10,479 bases of DNA, taken from contig DATBLZ010000140.1 of NCBI GenBank assembly GCA_036555065.1, forward strand, positions 1 through 10,479. The letters are read 5' to 3'. The notes below the pieces were generated by a model, which was given only the letters and a program-made list of their open reading frames with translations, was not told the DNA's origin and made no database searches. The position numbers and the translations under genes are program-made. Of this stretch, positions 1 to 9,165 are shown in pieces; position 1 is the first letter of the stretch; every line of letters starts with the position of its first letter. The DNA is from DATBLZ01 sp036555065. Its GTDB lineage: Bacteria; Pseudomonadota; Gammaproteobacteria; Steroidobacterales; Rariloculaceae.

Positions 1-1
1 G

Positions 2-1960
<1,959 letters not shown>

Positions 1961-2006
1961 CGGCGCGGCAGGCACGCATACGCGTTTGCGCTACCATGAA
2001 TCGCCG

Positions 2007-3365
2007 ATGCCTGCGCGCCAACCCCGAATCTTCGTAGCCGACGACCAGAGCGATGTCCTCGAGGCTGCGCGCTTGCTGCTCAAGAATGAGGGCTACGCGG
2101 CCGAGACGTTCAACCGACCCGACGCACTCGTGGCGGCGCTGCAAAAGACCGCGGCCGACGCCGTGCTCATGGACTTGAACTACACGCGTGACACGACCTC
2201 GGGAGCCGAGGGACTCGACACGATTGCGCGGATTCGTTCATCCGACGCCTATACTCCGATCGTCGTCATGACCGCGTGGGGGAGCATCGGCCTTGCGGTC
2301 GAGGCGATGCGACGCGGCGCGCAGGATTTCATCGAGAAGCCCTGGGACAACGAGCGTTTGCTCGCGGTGCTGCGCACACAGGTCGCGCTCGGCCGAGCGC
2401 TGAACCGCACGCGCGCGTTGGAGGCCGAGAATCGCGAGCTCACGGCTGCGGACGGCGAGCTCGTCGCCGAATCGAACGTCATGCAACCGGTGCTCGAGAC
2501 GATCGCGCGCGTCGCCCCTTCGAACGCGAACGTGCTGATCACGGGGGAGAGCGGCTGCGGCAAAGGGCTCGTCGCACGGTTGATTCACGAGCGCTCGCCG
2601 CGCCACGCACGCAGCTTCGTAACCGTCAACATCGGCAGCCTTGCCGAGACAGTTTTCGAGAGCGAGATGTTCGGCCATGTAAAGGGCGCATTCACGGACG
2701 CGAAGGCCGATCGGGTCGGACGTTTCGAGCTAGCCGACGGCGGCACGCTCTTTCTCGACGAGATTGCGAATATTCCCGTCGCGCAGCAGGCGCGGCTGTT
2801 GCGTGTGCTCGAGGACGGGTCGTTCGAGCGGCTCGGCTCCTCGCGGACGCAGCAAGTCGACGTGCGCGTGCTCGCGGCGACTAACGCCGACGTTCAGGCC
2901 GAAATCGATGCCGGCCGATTCCGCAAAGACTTGCTCTATCGCCTCAACACCATTCATATTCATCTGCCGCCGTTGCGCGAGCGCGGTGACGACATCATCC
3001 ACCTCGCCCAGCGCTTCATCGCGCGCCATGCACAGCGGCATCGCAGCCCCGTCGACGGATTCGCCGACGCTGCACTCTCGGCGCTGCGCCGCTATTCCTG
3101 GCCCGGCAACGTGCGCGAGCTCAGCCACGTGATCGAGCGCGCCGTGCTCATGGGTAGCGGTCGGACGATCGGCCCCGCGGATCTGCGTCTCGAGAGCGCG
3201 CCGGTCGCGCCCGCGGCGCGCGCGCCGATGACGCTCGAGGCCGTCGAGGAAGAGGCGATCCGCGCAGCGCTCGCTCGCCACGACGGCAACGTCGTCGCTG
3301 CGGCCGACGAGCTCGGCATGAGCCGGTCGGCGCTCTATCGGCGCATGGAAAAGCTCAGCCTGTGA
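2007..3365 (+). CDS. NtrC-family sigma-54-dependent response regulator
   Basis: Cytoplasmic transcription activator that, when phosphorylated by its kinase, should remodel sigma-54 RNA polymerase at -24/-12 promoters. Taking ATG 2007 as start (452 residues): receiver about 7-125 with acidic D12/D13, phospho-acceptor D56, T89 and K111; a short linker; AAA+ domain about 155-390 with Walker A GESGCGKG (180-187), Walker B LFLDEI (248-253), sensor-like RVLAATN (287-293) and arginine-finger region around R306/R312; and a C-terminal Fis-type helix-turn-helix (410-452, ending GMSRSALYRRMEKLSL). The sigma-54 contact loop reads GAFTDA (227-232) instead of GAFTGA. An in-frame TTG at 1986 would add seven residues; neither start has a convincing Shine-Dalgarno, and ATG 2007 is preferred because the receiver fold begins at once after it. 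The 3' end overlaps the kinase gene. Likely targets are the adjacent transporter genes. Confidence 0.93.
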   Translation: MPARQPRIFVADDQSDVLEAARLLLKNEGYAAETFNRPDALVAALQKTAADAVLMDLNYTRDTTSGAEGLDTIARIRSSDAYTPIVVMTAWGSIGLAVEAMRRGAQDFIEKPWDNERLLAVLRTQVALGRALNRTRALEAENRELTAADGELVAESNVMQPVLETIARVAPSNANVLITGESGCGKGLVARLIHERSPRHARSFVTVNIGSLAETVFESEMFGHVKGAFTDAKADRVGRFELADGGTLFLDEIANIPVAQQARLLRVLEDGSFERLGSSRTQQVDVRVLAATNADVQAEIDAGRFRKDLLYRLNTIHIHLPPLRERGDDIIHLAQRFIARHAQRHRSPVDGFADAALSALRRYSWPGNVRELSHVIERAVLMGSGRTIGPADLRLESAPVAPAARAPMTLEAVEEEAIRAALARHDGNVVAAADELGMSRSALYRRMEKLSL

Positions 3366-4717
3366 CGCGGCGCCGACGCATGCGGTTTCAGAACCGCGTC
3401 ATCCTGCTCGTTTTCATTGCCGTGGGGCCGGCTTGGCTCGCGGCAGCGATCTTCTTATGGAGTTGGGACGCGAGCGAATCGTTGCGGTGGTCCTTGTTCG
3501 GGCTGATCAGCGTCATCGCGGTGGGTGCCGCCTTCGCTTTGCGCAGCCGCGTCGTGCATCCGCTGCAGTCGCTTGCGAACATGCTCGAAGCCTTGCGCGA
3601 GGGCGACTACTCGCTGCGTGGCCGGCGCATCGATCCCGACGATGCGCTCGGCGAGGTCATGGTCGAGGTCAACTCGCTGAGCCACACACTGCACGGCCAG
3701 CGGCTCGAAGCGCTCGAAGCCGGCGTTTTGCTCGGCAAAGTCATCGCCGAGATCGACATTGCCGTGTTCGCGTTCGACGCGGAGCGGCGCTTGCGGCTCG
3801 TCAACCGCGCCGGCGAGGCATTGCTCGCGCGCCGCAGCGGCGAGCTACTCGGCCGAAGCGCTGCCGAGCTCGGGCTCGAGGCTCTGCTCGATGAGGCGTC
3901 GGGACGCATCGTCGGGCGGATCTTCCCGGGCGGCGCCGGCCGTTGGGAGATCCGGCGGCGGAGCTTTCGCGAGGGCGGGCGGCCCAACGAGCTGCTCGTG
4001 ATCTCCGACCTGAGCCGCGCGCTCCGCGACGAGGAGCGCCAGGCATGGCGCCGGCTCGTGCGCGTGATCGGCCACGAGCTCAATAGCTCTTTGACGCCGA
4101 TCAAGTCCATGGCGGCAACGCTGCGCAAGCTCATCGACCGCAAGCCCTTGCCCGACGATTGGCACGACGACGCGCAAGGCGGGCTCGAGATCATCCACGA
4201 CCGTGCCGAATCGCTCGGCCGGTTCATGGGTGCCTATGCGCGGCTCGCGCGGCTGCCGGCGCCCGCGCGCCGCCCCGCGGATTTCGGCACGCTCGCGCGC
4301 CGCGTCGCCTCGCTGCACGGGCCGCGCGTAATCGTGGAGGACGGGCCCGAGATTCGCCTCGCGCTCGACTCCGACCAAATCGAGCAAGTCCTCATCAACG
4401 TGATCAAGAATGCAGTCGAGGCCGCGGGCGAGGCGGGCAGCGTGCGCGTGCGTTGGCGGGAGCGCGGCGACCATGTTCTCGCCGAGATCGAGGATGACGG
4501 TCCGGGTCTTGCGCACACCGAGAATCTCTGGGTACCGTTCTTCACGACGAAGCCCGGCGGCACCGGCATCGGCCTCGTGCTCTCGCGCGAGATCGTCGAG
4601 AACCACGGCGGCTCGATTTCGCTCGAGAACCGCAAAGGCGGGCGCGGCTGCATCGCGCGAATCAGCCTGCCGCTCGATCGGGCGGGCCCGGTTGCGCTCG
4701 ATACGCGACTCGGATGA
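3362..4717 (+). CDS. NtrY-like membrane sensor histidine kinase (HAMP-PAS-HisKA-HATPase)
   Basis: Probable partner kinase of the preceding regulator. GTG 3362 overlaps the upstream TGA (GTGA), suggesting translational coupling; ATG 3380 is an alternative start six codons in. From GTG, 451 residues: two membrane helices (about 13-35 and 41-60) joined by only about six residues, HAMP-like segment (about 61-115), PAS-like segment (about 125-215), then the dimerisation/phosphoacceptor domain with H238 in VIGHELNSSLTPIKS, and the ATPase domain with N box LINVIKNAVEAA (N350), G1 box DDGPGLA (378-384), F box PFFTTK (392-397) and G2 box GGTGIGL (399-405). All catalytic boxes are intact. There is essentially no periplasmic loop, so the signal is probably sensed in the membrane, through the PAS domain, or through contact with the transporter. 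The signal itself is unknown. Confidence 0.93.
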   Translation: MTRRRRMRFQNRVILLVFIAVGPAWLAAAIFLWSWDASESLRWSLFGLISVIAVGAAFALRSRVVHPLQSLANMLEALREGDYSLRGRRIDPDDALGEVMVEVNSLSHTLHGQRLEALEAGVLLGKVIAEIDIAVFAFDAERRLRLVNRAGEALLARRSGELLGRSAAELGLEALLDEASGRIVGRIFPGGAGRWEIRRRSFREGGRPNELLVISDLSRALRDEERQAWRRLVRVIGHELNSSLTPIKSMAATLRKLIDRKPLPDDWHDDAQGGLEIIHDRAESLGRFMGAYARLARLPAPARRPADFGTLARRVASLHGPRVIVEDGPEIRLALDSDQIEQVLINVIKNAVEAAGEAGSVRVRWRERGDHVLAEIEDDGPGLAHTENLWVPFFTTKPGGTGIGLVLSREIVENHGGSISLENRKGGRGCIARISLPLDRAGPVALDTRLG

Positions 4718-4737
4718 ACTAGACGTCGTTGCGAGCT

Positions 4738-4743
4738 AGGGAG
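4738..4743 (+). promoter_or_regulatory. Shine-Dalgarno AGGGAG deciding the cupin start
   Basis: AGGGAG sits 8 bases before GTG 4752. An earlier in-frame GTG at 4743 overlaps the end of this motif and so cannot use it, which favours the 4752 start. Confidence 0.6.
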
Positions 4744-4751
4744 TGGACCTC

Positions 4752-5216
4752 GTGGCGAAAATAGATGTCGCGCAGCTAAAACGAATGGTGGGAAGCAAGT
4801 ATCCGCAACCGTTCGACGCGCCGTGCCGCGCGCGCGAGCGACGCCGGCTCGGAGAAGCGGCCGGCCTCACGCAGTTCGGAGTCAATCTGATGCGCCTCCC
4901 GCCCGGCGCGTGGTCGAGCCAAAGGCATTGGCACGCGCGCGAGGACGAGTTCGTCTACGTGCTCTCGGGCGAAGTCTGGCTCGTTACGGATGCGGGTGAG
5001 GAGCTGCTCAGGGCCGGGGACTGCGCGGGATTCAAGGCCGGCGTCCGCGACGGACATCATTTGCAGAATCGCTCGGCGACGGACGCCGTGTTGTTGGAAA
5101 TCGGTACGCGCGACGACGAGGACTGGGGCGAGTACTCCGACATCGACATGGTGTTCAAGCCGGCCCGTTACTCGGACGGCGGCGGCTTCGCGCACAAGAA
5201 CGGAAAGCCTTACTGA
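4752..5216 (+). CDS. Small single-domain cupin protein, function unknown
   Basis: Cytoplasmic cupin of 154 residues from GTG 4752 (157 from GTG 4743; the Shine-Dalgarno favours the former). Cupin motif 1 is complete: G52, then H59-W-H61, E66 and G73 (SSQRHWHAREDEFVYVLSGE). Motif 2 follows as GDCAGFKAGVRDGHHLQN, with H102 and N106. H59, H61, E66 and H102 are the expected metal ligands, so a mononuclear metal site is likely. The length fits stand-alone cupins that act as isomerases, dioxygenases or small-molecule binding proteins; nothing in the sequence picks the substrate. No signal peptide or DNA-binding domain is visible. It starts 34 bases after the kinase stop on the same strand, so it may be co-transcribed, but its own strong ribosome binding site and lack of theme with the transporter leave its role open. 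It ends 9 bases from the convergent transporter gene. Confidence 0.85.
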   Translation: MAKIDVAQLKRMVGSKYPQPFDAPCRARERRRLGEAAGLTQFGVNLMRLPPGAWSSQRHWHAREDEFVYVLSGEVWLVTDAGEELLRAGDCAGFKAGVRDGHHLQNRSATDAVLLEIGTRDDEDWGEYSDIDMVFKPARYSDGGGFAHKNGKPY

Positions 5217-5225
5217 ATCAAGCGC

Positions 5226-6449
5226 CTAGCCTTCGACTTCAACGCGGCGCTCGTCGAGCACGACGCGCGGCTCGGGCAAGAGCGCCGCGAGCAGCCCGAG
5301 CGCCGGCAAGAACGAGCACAGGAAGAAAACGTGCTGAATGCCGGTGACGTCGGCGAGCGCGCCAAGGACCGCCGCGCCGATGGCGCCGAGGCCGAACGCG
5401 AGGCCGAAGAACGTCCCTGCGACGGTGCCGACGCGCGCCGGGATGAGCTCCTGGCCGTAGACGACGATCGCCGGAAAGGCAGATGCGAGAATGAAGCCGA
5501 TCGGCACGCTGAGCACTGCCGTCCAAAAGAGATTCACGTGTGGCAACAGCAGCGTGAACGGCAGGACGCCGAGGATCGAAGTCCAGATCACTGCTTTGCG
5601 GCCGATCTTGTCACCGATCCAACCGCCGGCAACCGTGCCGCAAGCAACCGAGCCGAGAAACACGAACAAAAGAATCTGGGCGCTCTGCACCGGTATCTGA
5701 AACCGGTCGATCAAATAGAAAATGTAATAGCTCCCCATCGAGGCCGTATAGAAAAACTTCGATAGGATCAGCAGGATCAGCACGACCAGGGCCACGCGAA
5801 CGCGCGCAGTGGGCAATTCGCGCGCGCCGGCGGGCGGCGCATGCGCACGCTGACGCGCGAGCCCGTGCGTCTTATACCAGTGCCCGACGTGAATCAGCAG
5901 GAACATGGCGAGCAGCGCAGCGATCGCAAACCAACCCACGCTCGTCTGACCGTAGCGGAGCACGACGAAGGCGGCGAGCAGCGGGCCGATCGCCGAGCCG
6001 ACGTTGCCCCCGACTTGGAACAAAGCCTGCGCGAGGCCGTGGCGCCCGCCCGACGCCATGCGCGCGACTCGCGAGGACTCGGGATGCAGCACCGACGAGC
6101 CCGTGCCGACGAGCGCGGCGCCGACCAGAAGGACTGGATAGCTTCCGGCCCGCGAAAGAATCACGAGGCCGAGCAGCGTGAAGCCCATGCCGGCTGCGAG
6201 CGAGTAGGGGCGGGGCTTGCGGTCCGTATACGCGCCGACGACCGGTTGCAGCAGCGAGGCCGTGAACTGGAACGTGAACGTGAGGAGCCCGATCTGGCCG
6301 AAGTCGAGACCGTAATTGGCCTTGAGGATCGGATAAATCGCCGGCAGCAGCGATTGCATCATGTCGTTCAGCAAGTGGCAGAAGCTGATCGCCGCTAGGA
6401 TCGAGAATGTCGTTACGCTGACGTCGCTTTTGCCAGTCACTGCGTTCAT
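5226..6449 (-). CDS. fsr: MFS exporter of the Fsr (fosmidomycin resistance) family
   Basis: Twelve-helix inner-membrane transporter of the major facilitator superfamily, 407 residues from ATG 6449. The frame extends further upstream but would run through the preceding gene as Arg-rich sequence, so the MNAVTGKSD start is chosen; its Shine-Dalgarno is weak (TGAGG, overlapping the upstream stop). Family signatures: CHLLNDMMQSLLPAIYPILK (24-43), GLLTFTFQFTASLLQPVVGA with motif A-like GAYTDRKPRP (72-81), HPESSRVARMASGGRHGLAQ (122-141), FQVGGNVGSAIGP (144-156), a cytoplasmic central loop rich in A/R/P (about 193-215), and a second motif A copy GGWIGDKIGRK (275-285). These match the Escherichia coli Fsr type closely. 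The known Fsr exports fosmidomycin by proton antiport, but here the gene sits 14 bases after a lysine-degradation dehydrogenase, so the native substrate may be a pathway metabolite. That part is inference. Confidence 0.9.
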   Translation of the reverse strand: MNAVTGKSDVSVTTFSILAAISFCHLLNDMMQSLLPAIYPILKANYGLDFGQIGLLTFTFQFTASLLQPVVGAYTDRKPRPYSLAAGMGFTLLGLVILSRAGSYPVLLVGAALVGTGSSVLHPESSRVARMASGGRHGLAQALFQVGGNVGSAIGPLLAAFVVLRYGQTSVGWFAIAALLAMFLLIHVGHWYKTHGLARQRAHAPPAGARELPTARVRVALVVLILLILSKFFYTASMGSYYIFYLIDRFQIPVQSAQILLFVFLGSVACGTVAGGWIGDKIGRKAVIWTSILGVLPFTLLLPHVNLFWTAVLSVPIGFILASAFPAIVVYGQELIPARVGTVAGTFFGLAFGLGAIGAAVLGALADVTGIQHVFFLCSFLPALGLLAALLPEPRVVLDERRVEVEG

Positions 6450-6463
6450 GCACCGCGCGCGCC

Positions 6464-8008
6464 TCAGTCGAGATCGAACCGAATGCCTTGCGCCAACGGC
6501 AGCTCGCGCGAGTAGTTGATGGTATTCGTCGCCCGTCGCATGTAAGCCTTCCAGGCATCCGATCCCGACTCGCGGCCGCCGCCCGTATCCTTCTCGCCGC
6601 CGAAGGCCCCGCCGATCTCCGCGCCGCTCGTCCCCATGTTCACGTTCGCGATTCCGCAATCGGAGCCGCTAGCCGAGCAGAAGCGCTCGGCTTCGCGGAC
6701 GTCGCTCGTGAAGATCGCAGAGGAGAGTCCCTGCGAGACGGAGTTGTTGATTGCAATGGCCTGCTCGAGCTCATCGTAGCGCATGAAATAGAGAATCGGT
6801 GCAAATGTCTCCTCGGCCACGATGGGCTCATTGCCGGAAACCTCGACGATCGCCGGACGAACGTAATAGGCGTCGTGTGGCGTGCCGGCGACGCGCTCGC
6901 CGCCGTGCACGACGGCGCCGGATGCGCGCAGAGTCGCGAGCGCGCGCTGCATCGCGTTGAACGCTTGCTCGTCGATCAAAGGTCCGACGAGCATGCCCGA
7001 ATGTAGCGGGTCGCCGATGGGTAAGCGCGAATACATGAAGAGGAGCTTGTCCAAGACCGTGCTCGCGATGCTCCGCTCGACGATGAGGCGCCGCAGGCTC
7101 GTGCAACGTTGTCCGCACGTGCCGACTGCGGAGAATACGATCGCTCGCAGCGTGAGCTCGAGGCTCGCAGTGGGCGCGACGATCGCACCGTTGTTGCCGC
7201 CGAGCTCGAGCAATGTGCGGCCGAGACGAGCGGCCACGGTTTGCGCGACCGCGCGCCCCATGCGCACCGAGCCCGTCGCCGAAACGAGCGGTACACCGTG
7301 GTGGCTGGCCAAGGCTTGGCCGACATCCATGGCGCCGACCACAAGGCTCGAGAGCCCAGGCGGTGCGGAGAATTCTCGACCGACGCGCGCGACGATCGTT
7401 TGACACGCGATCGCGCAAAGCGGCGTCTTTTCCGAAGGCTTCCAGATGACGGTGTCGCCGCAGACGAGTGCGAGCATCGCGTTCCACGCCCACACCGCCA
7501 TCGGGAAATTGAATGCCGTGATCACGCCGATGGGACCGAGGGGATGCCACTGCTCGGCTAACCGGTGCTCGCGGCGCTCGCTCGCGATCGTGAGGCCGTA
7601 GAGCTGCCGGCTCAGCCCGACTGCGAAATCGCAGATGTCGATGATCTCTTGAACCTCGCCGCGGCCCTCCTCGCGGATCTTGCCGGCCTCGTAGCTCACG
7701 AGCAGCGCGAGATCTTCCTTGTGAGCGCGAAACTCGAGGCCGATGCGCCGCACGAGCTCGCCGCGCCGGGGCGCGGGCTCCGTGCGCCAGCGCCGAAAGC
7801 TGTCGGCGGCCGCTGTGACCGTGGGTGCGACGTCTCGAGACGAGGCGAGCGCAAGCTCGGCGAGCGTCGTGCCGTCGATAGGGCAGCGGCTTCGCGAGCG
7901 CTGCCCTGTCCCTGTCTTCCACTCTGCCCCGACGGCCACAGCGCGCGGCTCGGCTGCGACGCCAAGCCGATCGAGGATATCGCGGACTGCATGCGGGCTG
8001 CTGCTCAT
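6464..8008 (-). CDS. amaB: Antiquitin-type (ALDH7) 2-aminoadipate semialdehyde / piperideine-6-carboxylate dehydrogenase
   Basis: NAD-dependent dehydrogenase oxidising 2-aminoadipate 6-semialdehyde (open form of piperideine-6-carboxylate) to 2-aminoadipate in lysine breakdown. 514 residues from ATG 8008, close to the family length of about 510. The start overlaps the upstream stop as ATGA and has GAGGGAG seven bases before it. Visible landmarks: FNFP with N167, general base E268 in LLELGGNN, catalytic C302 in GTCGQRCTS, and the strongly diagnostic C-terminal stretch 'SGAEIGGAFGGEKDTGGGRE' continuing SGSDAWKAYMRR and ending INYSRELPLAQGI. E121 and R301 are present at positions equivalent to those that bind the amino acid end of the substrate in human ALDH7A1. 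The preceding gene supplies exactly this substrate, which strengthens the assignment. The symbol follows the Pseudomonas putida usage for the ALDH7-type enzyme and is by analogy. Confidence 0.93.
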   Translation of the reverse strand: MSSSPHAVRDILDRLGVAAEPRAVAVGAEWKTGTGQRSRSRCPIDGTTLAELALASSRDVAPTVTAAADSFRRWRTEPAPRRGELVRRIGLEFRAHKEDLALLVSYEAGKIREEGRGEVQEIIDICDFAVGLSRQLYGLTIASERREHRLAEQWHPLGPIGVITAFNFPMAVWAWNAMLALVCGDTVIWKPSEKTPLCAIACQTIVARVGREFSAPPGLSSLVVGAMDVGQALASHHGVPLVSATGSVRMGRAVAQTVAARLGRTLLELGGNNGAIVAPTASLELTLRAIVFSAVGTCGQRCTSLRRLIVERSIASTVLDKLLFMYSRLPIGDPLHSGMLVGPLIDEQAFNAMQRALATLRASGAVVHGGERVAGTPHDAYYVRPAIVEVSGNEPIVAEETFAPILYFMRYDELEQAIAINNSVSQGLSSAIFTSDVREAERFCSASGSDCGIANVNMGTSGAEIGGAFGGEKDTGGGRESGSDAWKAYMRRATNTINYSRELPLAQGIRFDLD

Positions 8009-9114
8009 GCCTGGGCTCCCTCGCTTCGCGAGACCTTCGCGTAGTACTTGCCGAAGCGATTGGCGAGAAACGCCGCAAGATCGATCTCTTCTTGACGCAC
8101 GAACCCGGAAGCCGGGAGTTTGGACTCGAATTCGAGATCGAGCACGGCGCACAGGGCTGCAGCCGTGCTAATCTGGATCGCACTCCAAGCTTCGCCGAAC
8201 AGCGTCTGTGAATGGATCATTCGCGCATCGCTGATCTGCACGAGTTGGTTCCTGCGCCAACCGCTCGCCGTGCAGAATACGACGACGAGATCTTGAAATG
8301 TCACGGGGATGGCCTGCTCGAGCACGTTCTTGAGGAGCCCGCGGCGCTCGGCGAGACGCAAGTCGGTAAGCAGAAACGCCATCAAGTCGCGGTGCCCCGG
8401 GTAGCGGATCGTCTTGTAATCGAGCTCGCGAAGCTTCCCGTCGAGGGTCTCGCATAGAGTTCCGACGCCGCCCGACGTGTTGAACGCCTCGTATTGCACG
8501 CCGTCCAGCAAGAAGTGCTCGAGCCCCTCGAGCGGCAGGAGCTCGGTCTTCTTGCCGTCGCGTATCGCCTCGCACGGATTGCAGTATTCGTTGATGAGGC
8601 CGTCCGTGGACCACGTCAAGTTGTAGCGCAGCGCGTTCGAGGGGTACTGCGGCAGGGCGCCGACGCGCATGCGCACCGCTTCTAGCCTATCAAAGGCCTT
8701 CGTCAAGTCATTGGCGACAATAGACACGAAACCCGGCGCGAGCCCGCATTGGGGCATAAAGACCTGGCCGCGCGCAGCACCGCGCGCGATCTCACGGATG
8801 CGGCGCGCCGTCGCAACGTCCTCGGTTAGATCGAAATAGGAAAGCCCGTTTGCGGCGGCGGCGGCGGCGACGGGAACGTTGAACTGGAAGCTCAATGCCG
8901 AAATGACGCTGTCTCGTCCTTTGAGCGCGGCATCGAGCACGGATGGCTGCGCGACGTCGATGACTTTGGTCGTGACGCGCTCGCGGATGCCGACGCGGCC
9001 GAGCCGCTGCTCGTCGATATCGCCGACAAGGACGTCATAATCGCCGCTCGCCGACAACAGCGCCGCAATCATTCGGCCGATTTTCCCGGCGCCGAGGAGG
9101 ACCACCTCGCGCAT
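8005..9114 (-). CDS. lysDH: L-lysine 6-dehydrogenase-like protein (saccharopine dehydrogenase family)
   Basis: Probably oxidises the epsilon-amino group of L-lysine with NAD(P), releasing ammonia and giving 2-aminoadipate semialdehyde. 369 residues from ATG 9114, which has AGGAGG five bases upstream. The N-terminal Rossmann fold shows GAGKIG (8-13) and D32 at the end of the second strand, suggesting NAD preference. Also visible are the family segment CGLAPGFVSIVAND and the block FNTSGGVGTLCETLDGKL followed by DYKTIRYPGHRDLM, which resembles the Geobacillus lysine 6-dehydrogenase block (HTSGG...YKTIRYRGH). The length also fits that enzyme (about 380) better than yeast-type saccharopine dehydrogenase, and no lysine-ketoglutarate reductase domain is present. 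Its stop overlaps the ALDH7 start, tying the two steps together. A saccharopine dehydrogenase using saccharopine made elsewhere is the main alternative. A run of six alanines lies in the first domain. Confidence 0.82.
   Translation of the reverse strand: MREVVLLGAGKIGRMIAALLSASGDYDVLVGDIDEQRLGRVGIRERVTTKVIDVAQPSVLDAALKGRDSVISALSFQFNVPVAAAAAANGLSYFDLTEDVATARRIREIARGAARGQVFMPQCGLAPGFVSIVANDLTKAFDRLEAVRMRVGALPQYPSNALRYNLTWSTDGLINEYCNPCEAIRDGKKTELLPLEGLEHFLLDGVQYEAFNTSGGVGTLCETLDGKLRELDYKTIRYPGHRDLMAFLLTDLRLAERRGLLKNVLEQAIPVTFQDLVVVFCTASGWRRNQLVQISDARMIHSQTLFGEAWSAIQISTAAALCAVLDLEFESKLPASGFVRQEEIDLAAFLANRFGKYYAKVSRSEGAQA
8852..8869. repeat. (GCG)6 trinucleotide run inside the lysine dehydrogenase gene
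   Basis: Six uninterrupted GCG units on the plus strand encode most of a six-alanine run in the lysine dehydrogenase-like protein (VPVAAAAAANG). It stays in frame, so unit changes would only alter alanine number. It probably reflects GC-rich alanine codon use in a helix. Confidence 0.6.
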
Positions 9115-9119
9115 CTCGA

Positions 9120-9125
9120 CCTCCT
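9120..9125 (-). promoter_or_regulatory. Strong Shine-Dalgarno for the lysine dehydrogenase gene
   Basis: AGGAGG on the minus strand, five bases before ATG 9114. It confirms that start and suggests efficient independent initiation. Confidence 0.7.
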
Positions 9126-9132
9126 CTGTCGC

Positions 9133-9146
9133 CGGTAATCTTACCG
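9133..9146. promoter_or_regulatory. Perfect inverted repeat in the VOC-lysine dehydrogenase intergenic gap
   Basis: CGGTAA-TC-TTACCG: six-base arms around two bases (or five-base arms with a four-base loop as RNA). It lies in the only sizeable gap (51 bases) of the minus-strand gene cluster, just upstream of the lysine dehydrogenase ribosome binding site. It could be a small mRNA hairpin or a half of an operator; no following U-tract supports a terminator. Function is not established. Confidence 0.35.
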
Positions 9147-9165
9147 TGTAACCGAAGCCGTCGTG

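Noticed and set aside
1971..1990. Possible sigma-54 -24/-12 promoter (GGCACG ... TTTGC) before the response regulator
   Set aside because: The GG and GC elements are separated by 15 bases instead of the required 10, and regulator and permease look co-transcribed.
3845..4606. Minus-strand open frame opposite the histidine kinase (253 residues)
   Set aside because: It lies wholly antisense to the conserved kinase domains, shows no recognisable motif, and is explained by GC-rich codon bias.
4927..4945. TGGCAC-type -24 element in the cupin gene
   Set aside because: No TTGC element follows at the required spacing, and the motif lies within the conserved cupin HxH coding sequence.
5200..5240. Possible bidirectional terminator between the convergent genes
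   Set aside because: AAGCCTT/AGCCTT elements are present but they do not form a stable stem with a T-tract in either direction.
6450..6659. Seventy-residue N-terminal extension of the Fsr transporter
   Set aside because: It is charged, Arg/Gly-rich and lies entirely over the ALDH7 3' end; family members begin near MNAVTGKSD, and a start at 6449 gives normal length.
6828..8183. Second minus-strand frame (451 residues) overlapping the ALDH7 gene
   Set aside because: Arg-rich shadow of the real ALDH7 frame, which carries all catalytic residues in a different phase.
8852..8869. Phase-variable repeat tract
   Set aside because: The (GCG)6 run is a multiple of three, so slippage would only change alanine number and not switch the gene on or off.
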